A program made the translations under genes and the position numbers. A stretch of 64,000 nt of DNA, taken from positions 1,984,001 through 2,048,000 of the forward strand of contig JAFFJZ010000029.1 of the NCBI GenBank assembly GCA_018340375.1, written 5' to 3'. Numbering within the stretch: position 1 is the stretch's first letter; every line of letters begins with the position of its first letter. The notes beneath the pieces are model-generated. The model worked only from the letters and a program-made list of their open reading frames with translations. It was not told where the DNA came from and searched no databases. The stretch is from Gonatopus flavifemur (Eukaryota > Arthropoda > Insecta > Hymenoptera > Dryinidae). Below, piece after piece: positions 20,543-31,640 of the stretch.

Positions 20543-22837
20543 ATGATGGCGTTCTCTCGGGTAAAATATTCCGGAGGTAAAATAGCCTCCCGTTCGGATC
20601 TCCGGGTGGAGGCTGCTCGAGAGAGCTTCGTCAAACAAGATAGACAACCAAAGAAGATAGGGAAGAAAGAGAACATTCTTCGACTCGGAGCGTGGAATGT
20701 TAGATCACTGAGACAAACAGGAAAACTAGAAAATTTGGAATTAGAAATGAATAGGTTACGTATCGATGTAATATGAATTAGCGAAATGAGATGGCCGCAA
20801 GGAGGGGATTTTTGGAGTGGGGATTATAGAATCATTCATACAGGATCAAAGAATGGTCAAGCAGGTGTGGGAATTATAATGCATAAAAGGGTAGGGTATA
20901 GGATAGAAAATTATTTGCAACATAGCGAACGCGTAATAATGGTCAGAGTTAGAACAGAACCGGTAGACACTGTTATAGTTCAAGAATACATGCCGACATC
21001 TGCGTACTCAGAGGAAGATATCGGAAAAACGTACGATGAAATAGGAGAAGTGATAGAATATGTAAAGGGAGAAGGAAATTTGATAGTGATGGGTGATGGA
21101 ATGTGGTAGTAGGACAAGGAGAAGAGGGCAACATAATAGGAGATTTTGCGTTAGGGAGGAGGAACGATGGAGGACAACGTTTAGTCGAATTTTGTGAGAA
21201 TCATAAGAGGGTTATCACAAACACTTCATTTGAAAATCATCCAAGAAGAATCTTCACTTGGAAAATACCAGGAGATAGAGCAAGATACCAAATTGATTAC
21301 ATATTAGTGAAACAAAGATTTAGAAACCAAGTGAGAAGCTGTAAAACTTATCCAGGCGCGGATATAGATAGTGATCACAATATGTTGCTCATGAAATGTC
21401 CTCTGAAATTCAAAGCTCTGAAGAAGAGAAGGGAAATGGGAAAAAGATGGGATTTGAAGAATCTCCAAAAAGGACAAACACAGGGGCATTCGAAGTGATG
21501 TTAGACGAAAAATTGGAGGATCGACAAGAGGAAGACCTGGAAATAGAGAGTAGATGGACGAATATGAAGGGGAGCATAGAGCAATGTGCAGATGAAATTT
21601 TGAAGAACGATGCAGTAGAACCTAAGGAACCATGGATAACGGAAGAAATTCCCGATTGGATTAATGAAAGGAGGAAATACAAGAATAAGAATAGCGAACA
21701 AGACCAGCAGACATACAAGGCACTGAGAAATGAAATAATAAAAGAATCAAGGAAAGCAAAAAAACAATGGTTAGAGGAAAAATGTCAGGATATAGAAGGA
21801 AGATTACATTTAGGGGAAATAGATCAGGCATATAGGATTGTTAAGAGTTTTTTGGACAAATGAAATCTAAGAGCAGTAAGATTAAAAATTCTCTAGGGAG
21901 GCAATTGATCAGAACGGAGGAAAAAGTAGAACAATGGATTAATCATTCAGAAGATCTGTATATAGGAAGCGATAATATAGGATAGGATTTATAGAGAGGG
22001 AGGAATATGTCGATGAAGAAGCATTGGGAGATTCAATTTTGAGATCAGAATTCGACAGGGCTTTGAAAGAACTGAAAAATAATAAAGCGCCAGGAATAGA
22101 TGGAATAAGTGCGGATCTCATCAAAGTCTCGAGTCAGAGAACTCGTGATGCACTGTTTGAATTGGTCAGAGAGATGTACAAAATAGGCGAAGTACCGGAA
22201 GATTTCCAGAAGAATAAAATTGTCGCCATTCCAAAAAAACAAGGAGCAGACAAATGCAAGAACTACAGAACGATTAGTGTAACTTCACATGCCTCGAAAA
22301 TACTGACAAAAATCATATACAGGAGAATAGAGAATAAAATAGAGAGTAGATTAGCAGAAGATCAGTTCGGTTTTAGGAAAAATAGGGGAACGCGGGAAGC
22401 AATATTAGCACTCAGGACAGTAGTAGAGAAAAGTCTGTGTGTATAGGTTTTGTTGATATACAAAAAGCATTCGATAATATTGATTGGGAGAAGATGTTTA
22501 CGATTTTGAGAAAGGTAGGAATTAATTTCAGGGATAGGAGAATAATATATGAATTATATAAGAATCAAACCGCAATAATAGAAATAAAAGGTCAAAAAGG
22601 AGAAGCACAAATTAGAAGAGGGGTGAGACAAGGATGCTCACTATCGCCACTGATTTTCAATTTGTGTATAGAAGAAGCGATGAACGAAGTAAAGGAGCAA
22701 GTGCCATTGAAATCACAGATTCAAGGTCAAAATGTAAGCATGTTGAGATTTGCGGATGACATAGCTATATTAGCTACGAGTGGTGCTGAGTTAGAAAATA
22801 CTCTGAACACGATGAAAACAATATTACTAGAAAACTA
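20543..22837 (+). pseudogene. RTE LINE ORF, 5' part: APE endonuclease and RT start
   Basis: Starts MMAFSRVKYSGGKIASRSDL, matching Met-22/23 of copy 2, so this is the conserved start. Endonuclease words: GAWNVRSLRQTG, SEMRWPQGGDFWSG, QIDYILVKQRF, and DIDSDHNMLLMK; the GDWN box is damaged (GDGMW). RT words: NKAPGIDGISADLIK, YRTISVTSHASKILT, FVDIQKAFDNIDW, RRGVRQGCSLSPL and MLRFADDIAILATS. Stops or shifts occur at about 20774, 21108, 21490, 21862, 21985 and 22440, where several codons are also missing. The frame breaks at 22837, just after ILLENY, where the insertion begins. Confidence 0.88.
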
Positions 22838-23073
22838 CCCTGGTAGAAATTGTCTCAAGTAAAATTCGAGGCACTCGCAAGTTCAACTCTTGTCATAGTA
22901 AGGGCCTTGCAAGTGAAACTTACAAGGGCCTTGTAAGTTATGTAACGCTCAACATGATGAGGCACTCACTAGCCATACTCACTAGTTACTCATAAAAAAA
23001 TAGTGGAAAACTTTAAAAAAACTATACATGAAAAGGTTACACGGAGAAAAATGCCAGTCAAAGATGTAGTAAT

Positions 23074-23160
23074 CCCAGATAGCACAAGAGTTCTAGAAGA
23101 GTTCATAATGAATACAATTTATTCATATAGACCTCTTTTTAAACTATCGTGCTATCTGGG
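23074..23160. mobile_element. 87-bp hairpin MITE, copy 1
   Basis: CCCAGATAGCACAAGAG pairs with ...CGTGCTATCTGGG; AAT flanks both sides. A second 87-bp copy lies at 44784-44870. Confidence 0.7.
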
Positions 23161-23374
23161 AATTTTATATAAATACCAACTTCAACTTATCATCTTCAAC
23201 TTATCATATCTTTTCGTGGAATTTCACTGAATTTACTTTTATTGATTTATTCAAAGATGATAAAAAAAAATAACATCAAACTTCGCTTCACTATGTGTTG
23301 GTAGAAAGGCAATATGACACACATCAATCATTAATGTCTGGAATAACATTGTTGACGATGGTGAAAAGTTTTTA

Positions 23375-23456
23375 ACGTAACGGGGAACCGAACCTGCTCT
23401 ACCTACCTACCTAACCTACCGAAACCTAACACCTTGCCAACGTAGCTATTTCGCAC
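23375..23456 (-). other. tRNA-like sequence, second copy
   Basis: Minus strand: 'gaaatagctacgttggcaag' in A-box position and 'caggttcggttccccg' in B-box position. The middle contains a (ggta)n run and the 'gttaggtttcggtaggttagg' core shared with 12760-12845. Degenerate; no cloverleaf drawn by eye. Confidence 0.45.
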
Positions 23457-24289
23457 TTTGAAATTCAAAGCTTATTTGATAAAGACATTTGCTAGTGAAC
23501 AGTTCCATCATTCCCCTGGCGGTTGTACCACGAAAGTTGACCCGCTACATTTAAACTACACATTCTTCGTACTTTTACATATCGGAATCATCGCGCTGAA
23601 AAATTGTCAAAATTCATTCCCGTAAAATATAAGTGATGAAATTGACAGCGCTTAGAAAAGTGATTTCAATAAACATAACATAAAGACATAACCCTACTTT
23701 TGGAATTTTTTTTTGTTTTGTATCTAATAAAACATGAAATTCTTCATAACAGTGATAAATCAATGTGATTTTTGTGATAAGATTATATTTTGGTTTGAAT
23801 TCATTATTTTGTGCTTTCCATTGAAAAATTATCCACATTATGTTATGTGTAAGAAGTGAACTAGAAAATATTACAAGTTATGAATGTATCGTCATGATTC
23901 TTCAAGTGTCCCTGTTTTTCATCAAAATCAAATCCCAAAGGAGACTTTTGTGGAATCATATTCATGGTATGTAAAAGTCACATGGATCTCTTTCATTTAG
24001 ATTATTCAAAGAAAAGAGCGGTCACGGTTTTTTCTTTAATGCTTCAAAGTGAAGTTCGTGTATCATTGGCATTCATTATCATTTTGCTCACTTATATATG
24101 TGAGCTTCTGATTGAGTTACCTTAATCACTTAAAGTGAAGTGGAGTGTTTTTTGATAAGTGACGTGAAATGACTTCCTCACTCAAACAATGTGCATAATA
24201 TAAAATGAACTGTAAGTTTGTTGGAATAAATTGTCTACGAATAAGTATGACTTAAATCGTTGAAGATATTATCTTACACTTATATTGGA
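23457..24289. other. No gene recognised
   Basis: AT-rich interior of the CCCTGG-ended element. The ORF at 23614-23838 has low-complexity composition and no recognisable motif. Confidence 0.35.
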
Positions 24290-24576
24290 AGCGCAGTGAA
24301 TTTCCTTTCTCTGATCAGAATGAACTACTGGCACGATGGATACTGTGATTTGCTTCCAAAGAGTATTTCTACATCACTTTATTAAACAATACATATATGT
24401 GGTTATAAATGGAGCCTAAGGATTTTAGCAATAAAAAATCATCTGTCAAATTACAAGCACAGGGAATTCTCTTCATCACCATAAATTACATGCGACATGA
24501 GAAATATTCAATTGATTTTCATTCTTACAAATTGACTGAATAATTTGTTCATATCTAATTATTTATAAATACATGT

Positions 24577-26462
24577 GGGTCATTCCACGTGGTTTTTACA
24601 CTCAAATTTTAGAATTCAATGGGATAATTTTTTTTCGATTCTTGGTCAAAAAATATTCGATACGTATTTTTTCTTTCTGTTTTTCGAAGCTTTTTTCCGA
24701 AAATATGATTTTTTGAAAATCTAACGCATTTGAAATCTCCTAATTTTTGAGCACTCATTACTCGAAATCTGTTTGTTGTATCAAAAACTTTCACAGACAT
24801 GAAAGTTAGGATTTTTTCTCTAGTTTTCAATTCTTTGAGTTTCATAATCAGTATAATTAATGTTCATCAAGAATTTTCCAATCAAAGAACAAAAAGTGAA
24901 ATTTCTCAATATAAGGTAGTTTTGATTTTGTTCATATTTTTACACATTGATCTGTGAACAATAACGAAAATTTAGCAATTTTTTTTATGATGGCAAGTAT
25001 TATAGTTCCCGAGTTATGAATTTTTTTGTGGCCGCGTTCGAGTCAGATACCGGGCGCGCGGAGCGATACCGTGCACCGTGTGTCGTATGTCGTGCCGTGA
25101 AGCATCACGATGTATATACTTTTCCGATGGTCCTGCATCGCAATTCAAAAATATTAAGCACTTTGTGACCATTTATCACCACCATAATGATTTCAATCGT
25201 TCGGCCGTATGGCATTTTCAAGCAACTGCCCATGGGAAAGGCCCATGCGATGGAGCAGGTGGTTCTTTCAAAGAAAGTGCTCGAATCGCGAGCTTGCAAA
25301 TGACAACCGATCAGATTTCTACTCCAAAAGAACTGTACGATTGGGCAAAAAAAGAGCAAAATGTTCCAAATATGTCGGTTATGTATAGAAGCAACGATGA
25401 CTATGCGGAAGCTGAAAAACTTATCGAGTCGCGCATGCAAAATTGTGAAGCAATAACTGGCTCAATGAAATTTCATTGCGTTGAACCTATTGACAACTAT
25501 AGATTGAGAGTCGAACGACATTCCGACTGTGAGATTTTTGAAGAAGTTTGTTTTTTGAAAACTCACAAGGTTAAGAAGAGTAAACCAATTAAACTCAAAA
25601 AAGCCGTCCAAACAGTTCAACAAAAACGTAAGACTCGGGAACAAAATAAATAATTTACTATCACTACTACTATTTTACACTACTATTACAGTACTATCAT
25701 ATTGTATATTACTATTATTTTGTATGCTGAATAGCTTTAATCTATTCTTTTCAAAGATATGGTGCAATTTTCGTTATTAATTCTACTATTTTTCACGAAT
25801 AAATGATACTGAAGTTGTGTTTGTGGCGAGTTATTTATGAATAATATGTTTCTATATAAATGATTTATTTTTCGATGATCATCCCTGATTTGATCATTGA
25901 TCAATTGATTCTATTGATGCAAATTGAAATTAGGAGGATGGAAGACGTGATGCTTCACGGCACGGCACACGACACACGGTGCACGGTATCGATCCGCGCG
26001 CGTGGTATCTGACTCGAACGCGGGCACGAAAAAATTTATGACTCGGGAACTATAATACTTGCCATCATAAAAAAAATTGCTGAATTTTCGTTATTGTTCA
26101 CAGATCAATGTGTAAAAATATGAACAAAATCAGAACTACCTTATATTGAGAAATTTCACTTTTTGTTCTTTAATTGGAAAATTCTTAATGAACATCAATT
26201 ATACTGATTATGGAACTCAAGGAATTGAAAACTAGAGGAAAAATTCTAACTTTCATGTCTGTGAAAGCTTTTGATACAACAAACAGATTTCGAGTAATGA
26301 GTGCTCGAAAATTAGGAGATTTCAAGTGCGTTAGATTTTCAAAAAAAAGCTTTGAAAAACAAAAAGAAAAAATACGTATCGAATATTTTTTGACCAAGAA
26401 TCGAAAAAAAATTATCCCATTGAATTCTAAAATTTGAGTGTAAAAACCACATGGAATGACCC
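24577..26462 (+). mobile_element. DNA transposon with ~0.52 kb inverted repeats and 4-bp ATGT target duplication
   Basis: ATGT at 24573-24576 and 26463-26466. Ends GGGTCATTCCACGTGG and, complemented, GGGTCATTCCATGTGG. Inverted repeats 24577-25109 and 25946-26462. The neighbouring tandem unit carries the empty site (ctacATGCatagttc near 27029). A 4-bp duplication fits Sola among others, but ends alone do not decide it. One ORF lies between the repeats. Confidence 0.85.
25078..25653 (+). pseudogene. Orphan transposase-like protein, C-terminal part (SDG..QFKN / ATAHGKG.CDG.GG)
   Basis: The frame opens inside the left inverted repeat; recognisable protein starts at about CIYFSDGPASQFKNIKHF, then WHFQATAHGKGPCDGAGGSF, ASLQMTTDQISTPKELYDWA, and a lysine-rich tail ending KKRKTREQNK-like. 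The Asp in SDG could be a catalytic acid of an RNase H-type fold, but I cannot place the others. The N-terminal half is missing, so this is a deletion derivative, although this segment itself is free of stops. The same protein type appears, more decayed, at 11691-12107 in an element with different ends. No nearer family name can be given from sequence alone. Confidence 0.65.
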
Positions 26463-27489
26463 ATGTATAGTTCAATGAAGTTATTTTCAAGTAATTTTTG
26501 ACAATCAATATCTCTTATAAGTATCTATCGTGCCAATGGTTCATGGTAGTCAGAGTAAAGAAAACTCACTGCGCTCCCAAAATGTAAGTCAATTTTTTTA
26601 TCGACTTAAGTGTTGTGGATACCTACTTCTTATTCGCAAAGAATTTATGTCAACCAAGTGGCTGGTCATTTCACTTCATACAGATTGTGGATCGAAGGAA
26701 TGACATCACTTCATTCCACTTGATCACCTGAAAAATCATCAGAGGTTTACAAAAGTGGTAGCGATAGTACATTCTTTCTGACAATTGGTATGATGGATAC
26801 TTGACTGTGATTTGATTTCAAAAAATATTTGTACATAACTTCATTGAATGATACATGTAGTTATAAATGGAGTTGAGGATTCTTACCGTTAGAAAGATCA
26901 TCTCTCGAATTAGCATCGGGAATTTCGTTCACTACCATACCTCACATGCAACAATATAAATATTCAATTGATTCTGATTCTTGCAAATGGACCTAATAAT
27001 TTGTTCATATATAATTATTTATAACTACATGCATAGTTCAATGAAGTTATTTCTAAGTGATTTTTGACAATCTGTTCCTTATAAGTATCTATCGGGCCAA
27101 TAGTTCATAGTAATTCACATGATTTGTGATAGAAAACAGGTATGTGAAATGTCACATAAACTACGATAGACTATCTATCACTCATTCCACATGCACCACG
27201 ACTGCTTAAGTTTGTGATTGACAACGATTATGTAAACATAACCTCAATACGATCACTCCAGTTATTCTCTAGATTGTGACAAGGCCTTGCAAGTCCCTCA
27301 CAAGGGACTAGTAAGGCCTTTGTGAGGCTTAGAGAATGACCAGAATGATTTTTGCTGAAGTATCTACCAGTCAAACTTGTGAGGAGCTCACTGTTAACTT
27401 GCAAGTTCAACTAGACTAGTTTTGCCTCAAGAAAAACTTGCGAGGGCCTCGAGATAACTAGAGAATGCCTAGAATAATTTCTGCTAGGG

Positions 27490-28163
27490 ATATTGTATGA
27501 GGACAAAACAAAATTCATGATTTGTACAACAGCTAAAACATCAAGAACAACGAAAATCAAAATAGATGCAGAGAATTCAGCAAGTGAAAGAATTTAAATA
27601 TCTAGGGAGCCTAATTACAGAAAACGGTAAGAGCGAGAGAGATATAAGAGCAAGAATAGCACAAGGAAAACAGGGTTTCCACCAAAAGGAACAGTTACTA
27701 TGGTCGAAGAATATTAGGTTCACAGTAAAGAAGAAATTCTTGAAGAGTTACGTTTGGAGCACAGCATTATATGGTTGCGGATCTTGGACAATTGGAAAAA
27801 AGGACCAAAGAAGACTTGAAGCTGTTATAAAGATGTTTAGAGTAAAGTGGATAGAGAAAGTAAAAAATGAAGAAGTACTTGAGAAGGTGAATGAAAAAAA
27901 AAGTCTTTTGAGACAGGTCATGAAAAGGAGAAGTAATCTGATAGGACACACATTAAGGCATTATAGCTTATTGAAAACAGTATTGGAAGGAAGAATGAAT
28001 GGTTAAAACTCGAAAGATAGACCTAGATTAAGTTATATGAAGCAAAGTATACAAGATGAGGGTTGTCGTAGATATGCAGAAATTTAACGGTTAGCGGATA
28101 ATAGACAGGGTTGGAGGATTTCATCAAACCAGTCATAAGACTGATTACTTCATGATGATGATG
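27490..28163 (+). pseudogene. RTE LINE ORF, 3' part
   Basis: Continues the RTE frame after the insertion: QQVKEFKYLGSLITENGKSE-like, RARIAQGKQGF, FLKSYVWSTALYGCGSWT, RRSNLIGHTLRH. Frame changes near 27560; MWCYRRM is deleted relative to copy 2 (VIKMFRVKWIEK), and stops occur after EGRMNG and near 28086. It ends in (gat)n at 28151-28163. Confidence 0.85.
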
Positions 28164-28174
28164 AATTTGTTACC

Positions 28175-28749
28175 GTAAGTGAAATTTTGTCGCTTCTCTA
28201 GAACCCGGAAAAATCGAGGGGTTTCTAATGGAAGTTTTCCGCTGGAAAGCCCAGAGTGCTGAATTGAAGAAGATGGGTTAAAATTGTCACAGAAATTTGC
28301 CGTTCTTTTGTCGTTGGAATTTGGCCTCAATTAAAATATTTTTGACCCATTCTATCTCGAGAAAAACAAGAATAACTGAAATTGGAGTGGTGAATATGTC
28401 AGAGACAAGTATGAATGCGAGTGGCACAGAGAAAATCAATTGAGCGCTTCCTACATTAATACACATAATCATCAGATGCGAATGAAAATGCGGGGAAAAA
28501 ATTTGTAACATGAATGTAATCAACTTGTGGGAGGGTGATCGCATGGATTAGAAAAATCGGATGCGGATTGAAATGTACACAATGCATTATTACCTTGATC
28601 GACTTAGACTGACTGGCCCGAGATTAGAGTTTTGGATTATATGTAAACGTTTCGGAGTGGATGAGAGTCGATTGGAGTGGGAAACAATGATGGACGAGAG
28701 GTTAGATAATCAAATTATGCACCAAGAAAAATTAAATGGGTTAATTCTA
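28175..28749. other. No gene recognised
   Basis: Flank of the RTE insertion. The ORF at 28561-28764 has no recognisable motif and runs into the MITE at 28750, so I do not call it. Confidence 0.35.
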
Positions 28750-29011
28750 CACTGTGAAAAGTAAATGTGGAATTTTTACCCAGATTTGGTGGCAGCCAAA
28801 ATCCTCCACTTAGGGTAAATTCAATTCCCCATATTCTTGAGGAATTTTCCTTCATTTGGAGAGGAATTTTTTTCAGAGAGAGAGAGAATTTCCTTCCAAA
28901 TTAAAGAGAATTCCTCTAAAATATGAAGGAGATGAAGGTCACCCACGTAAGGGATTTGTGCTGCCACTAAACTCGGGAGAGGGGGGTAAACTTCACTTAC
29001 TTTTTACAGTG
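28750..29011. mobile_element. CACTG-ended MITE with TA target duplication
   Basis: CACTGTGAAAAGTAAATGTGG and, complemented, CACTGTAAAAAGTAAGTGAAG; both continue to 'ttt.cccc' and a 'tggcagc' block. TA at 28748-28749 and 29012-29013. Purine-rich 'gagagagag' interior. Confidence 0.7.
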
Positions 29012-29129
29012 TACTACAGTGGCCCGACTGAATGTATTATAATTGTTGTTGCTGGAAAAACACGTGCTGTTGTAAAGGAATCAAATGTCAAGCCAACTAT
29101 TGAAAAAAAAGAAAGGATTCTGTTTCTTT

Positions 29130-29640
29130 AATTTTCTGGGTCCGTAATGAAATTTTTCACTTTATTCTTGGGCTCTGTGATTAACTAAGCATTCAAATAA
29201 CGGAATCCGATGAGTAATGGAATATTCCACAAGGAAAGCGCGAGCGACAAAGTTACCAGTGATCAAAACACCAAGAATCAGTTCATGAGTCAGAAGTAAT
29301 CCGGGCTTTCAGGATCTGTGATGGAATGTCTCACCATATTCCCGGGATCTGTGGTTGAAAAGGCTCCAAATAAATAGGAACTGATGACCGACAAAATATT
29401 CAATAAAAAATCACTGACCGACAAATTCAAAAATGATTAGAAATCCAAGATCGTAGGGAACGGGTGACTTCAACGTGGACCTTCTGAGCCTGTAATGGAA
29501 TTTTTGACAATATTCTTGGGCTTTGGGGTTAATAAGGCTCCCAATAAATAGGAACTGATGAGTGACAAAATATTCCATGAAAAATCACTGAACGACGAAA
29601 TAAAAAATGATTAGAAATCCAACAACCTTGGTATTATGTA
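29130..29640 (+). repeat. Tandem repeat, ~174 bp x 3
   Basis: Units start near 29136, 29308 and 29483 with 'ggrtctgtratggaat.t.tcac.atattc', later 'aataaataggaactgatga' and 'tgattagaaatccaa'. Non-coding. Confidence 0.65.
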
Positions 29641-30449
29641 ACTCCCATGTAAGCATTCTGGGACGTCCGTTACGGTGGAGGATCCATATCGACAAGACGC
29701 TTTGAAACCTATATGAGAATTTGTCCCTTCTTCGTCGCTAATTAGCTACCAAAAGTTTGATTTTTTCGGTCTTTTGGTTTTCGAGGAAATTAAGGGTACA
29801 CCAGAGGGCCATTCCGCTAGAAAACCCCATACTGTTAATGAGTCGGAGGGAATTGAAAATTACACAAGAATTTGTCGCTCAAATTCAAGCATAGTTGGAA
29901 TACTGTAGGCCCAAACGTTTCCAAGTGAAAGGGAAATAACGGATTTTGAAATGCGGGATACATCCCATATAAAAATTTTGAGGTTCCACCAATGCTGACA
30001 ATAGAATACAGCTTAGCGCAATGTTAACAGCCAAGGTTTGGCAATCTATGAATATTCAATGTTGATTAATAACGAATATAACGTTGCACTGATATCGGTG
30101 GTTAACGAATTTCGGTTTTCAGCCTACCATTGATTCACAACTCCGCCAGGCTTGGCACTTGCTAGGCTCATCCTTGGTCCAACATTAACCGAACGATAGA
30201 TTCTTTTAAAAGTGAGGATCATTTGAAACGTGGTTAGATATTGCCACAAACTTTGGTCTAGTCTGGATAAAAATCAGTTTTGAATGTGGCACCGATCATT
30301 GGTGATAGCATGGCCTCAATATTGGCATGCTCTTTGATTTTAACTTCTGATGGCTGAATTGCTAGCTGAGTTACCAATCGAGTGTTTCTTGCGAGTAATG
30401 AGAGATGCATAGAAGGAATATATAAGACTCAAATAATTATCTGAAAGAA
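29641..30449. other. No gene recognised
   Basis: Non-coding; some words ('accaatgctgac', 'ggttggc') resemble the 19608 MITE, but no pairing ends were found. Confidence 0.3.
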
Positions 30450-30579
30450 CCCATGTGGAGAAGATGTTCAAAAATATATACAATTGTATACAAATCGCAT
30501 ATAATTGTATACAAATCGTATATAATTGTATACAAATTGTGTACAATTGTATACGGTTTTGGACATTTTTCGACATGGG
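30450..30579. mobile_element. Palindromic MITE 'CCCATGTGG', copy 3 (130 bp)
   Basis: CCCATGTGGAGAAGATG at left, CATTTTTCGACATGGG at right. It carries about five ~21-bp 'tgtatacaaatcgtatataat' units, making it the longest of the three complete copies. Confidence 0.75.
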
Positions 30580-31214
30580 AACAGTCAATCGTTCTTTGTT
30601 ACAGGTTTCGCCAAGGAGCGCCTACCGCTTATTCATATTGTGTAAACTTCTCATGGCAAACTTTAGCGACAAAAAACACCGAGTTGTTCACAGATATATG
30701 AGGAAAACACAATAAGATCCCAAATAACATATAATGGAGATTGTGGATTGCGCATACTTTTCATATATTTTTTGGTTAATTATTTTTTACAGTTTTATCA
30801 TTGGCGCAACATGGATTTTCTATTGTTCTAGGCAAATTTTCCTATTGTTTGCCAATAATGGTTTCCCCATTATCAACGATTTGCACACCAGGCACTCTCC
30901 AACCAGTAATAAAAAACTACCCACGTTCGACTCTATGGGTCCGTCTTCCGTTTCCATGGATTGCTCCATTATACTCAAAGAAATCTTTTTTTTGTACTGG
31001 GAAAAGAAGTGTATCAACTCGAAACGTCGTGCGGCTGGAGGATTTTACAATAAATACCCGTCTCCACAAACACTCATTTTTGCCTTGGTCTTGGAACTTC
31101 TTATCCCCGTTAGATGAGGAGAGTATCTGCAAATGACTGACAAAGATGGGACTTTTTACAATAAAATTTTTTTTAGTGTGAGACATTGATGGATTCGTTT
31201 TTTATATATGGGCG
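30580..31214. other. No gene recognised
   Basis: The frame at 30734-31117 looks hydrophobic at its start but shows no known domain, and frames on both strands overlap it. I cannot support a gene. Confidence 0.3.
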
Positions 31215-31640
31215 ATTCTTTCACGAACTGACCCCTTTCCACACGATCCCTCTTGGATTTGTCTGAAAATTTTTCATAGTTTCTACACCCAAAATGAGAA
31301 TACACGTGTATCGGGATTTTTTTCATTTTCAGTATTTCCAGAGATACAGGACTTCGAAATTTCACTCATTTCCCAATTAGACTTATTTCCAAACGATCAT
31401 AACTTTGGTTCTATCCATCGTAGAAACTTGATTTTTGTTATTTAAAGGTAATGGAACGAACTTTACATACAGAGGCATAAATCACAAACACTCGTCAATT
31501 CATAGAGTTATAAACAATTGGAATGTTTAAAACGGATTGACTTATTGTTACCCAACTCGTAGACACTGGAAAGTTTGACCATCGTTTTCCGCGTTCAAGT
31601 TCCCATAAAAAATACCTTTTTAGGCACTCATCCGTATACA
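31215..31640 (+). repeat. Dispersed ~420-bp repeat X, copy 1
   Basis: Inverted relative to 60955-61350. Shared blocks include 'tacacgtgtatcgggattttt', 'cagagatacaggacttcga' (differing slightly), 'ttggttctatccatcgtaga' and 'gaaaacgatggt' on the complementary strand. No coding; origin unknown. Confidence 0.75.

Larger units (their letters stand above)
24290..27130. repeat. Two-copy tandem duplication (unit ~0.56 kb) interrupted by a transposon
   Basis: 24290-24576 resembles 26740-27032 ('aattgattttcattcttacaaattg' / 'aattgattctgattcttgcaaatgg'), and 26467-26560 resembles 27033-27125 ('tagttcaatgaagttatt...tataagtatctatcg'). Removing the nested element 24577-26462 leaves two adjacent units. Confidence 0.7.
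22838..27489. mobile_element. CCCTGG-ended DNA transposon (4.65 kb) inserted in the RTE reading frame
   Basis: Ends CCCTGGTAGAAATTGTCTC and, complemented, CCCTAGCAGAAATTATTCT. Flanking CTA and ATA suggest a 2-3 bp target duplication; copy 2 of the LINE gives the empty site. Subterminal regions are packed with short repeats such as CAAGGGCCTTG, CTTGCAAGT and CTAGAGAATGCC, an architecture known from CACTA-type elements (inference). It carries no transposase of its own type, but it holds an 87-bp hairpin MITE, a tRNA-like sequence, a tandem duplication, and a nested 1.9 kb transposon. Confidence 0.75.
20178..28174 (+). mobile_element. RTE-type LINE, copy 1, with 11-bp target duplication, split by a 4.65 kb insertion
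   Basis: AATTTGTTACC at 20178-20188 recurs at 28164-28174. Between them the element starts CCTCCCCGTGG and ends in a (gat)n tail, exactly like copy 2 at 48810-52163. Its 5' untranslated region (20188-20540) is highly similar to 48810-49150. A CCCTGG-ended element occupies 22838-27489. Confidence 0.9.

Noticed and set aside
24609..24845. Paired ORFs at 24609-24845 (-) and 26210-26437 (+)
   Set aside because: They are the same sequence in the two inverted terminal repeats of one transposon, not two genes.
28561..28764. 67-residue plus-strand ORF
   Set aside because: Its end lies in a MITE, it has no recognisable motif and no supporting context.
30734..31117. 127-residue ORF with a hydrophobic start
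   Set aside because: Overlapping ORFs on both strands, no domain or conserved motif, surrounded by non-coding repeats.
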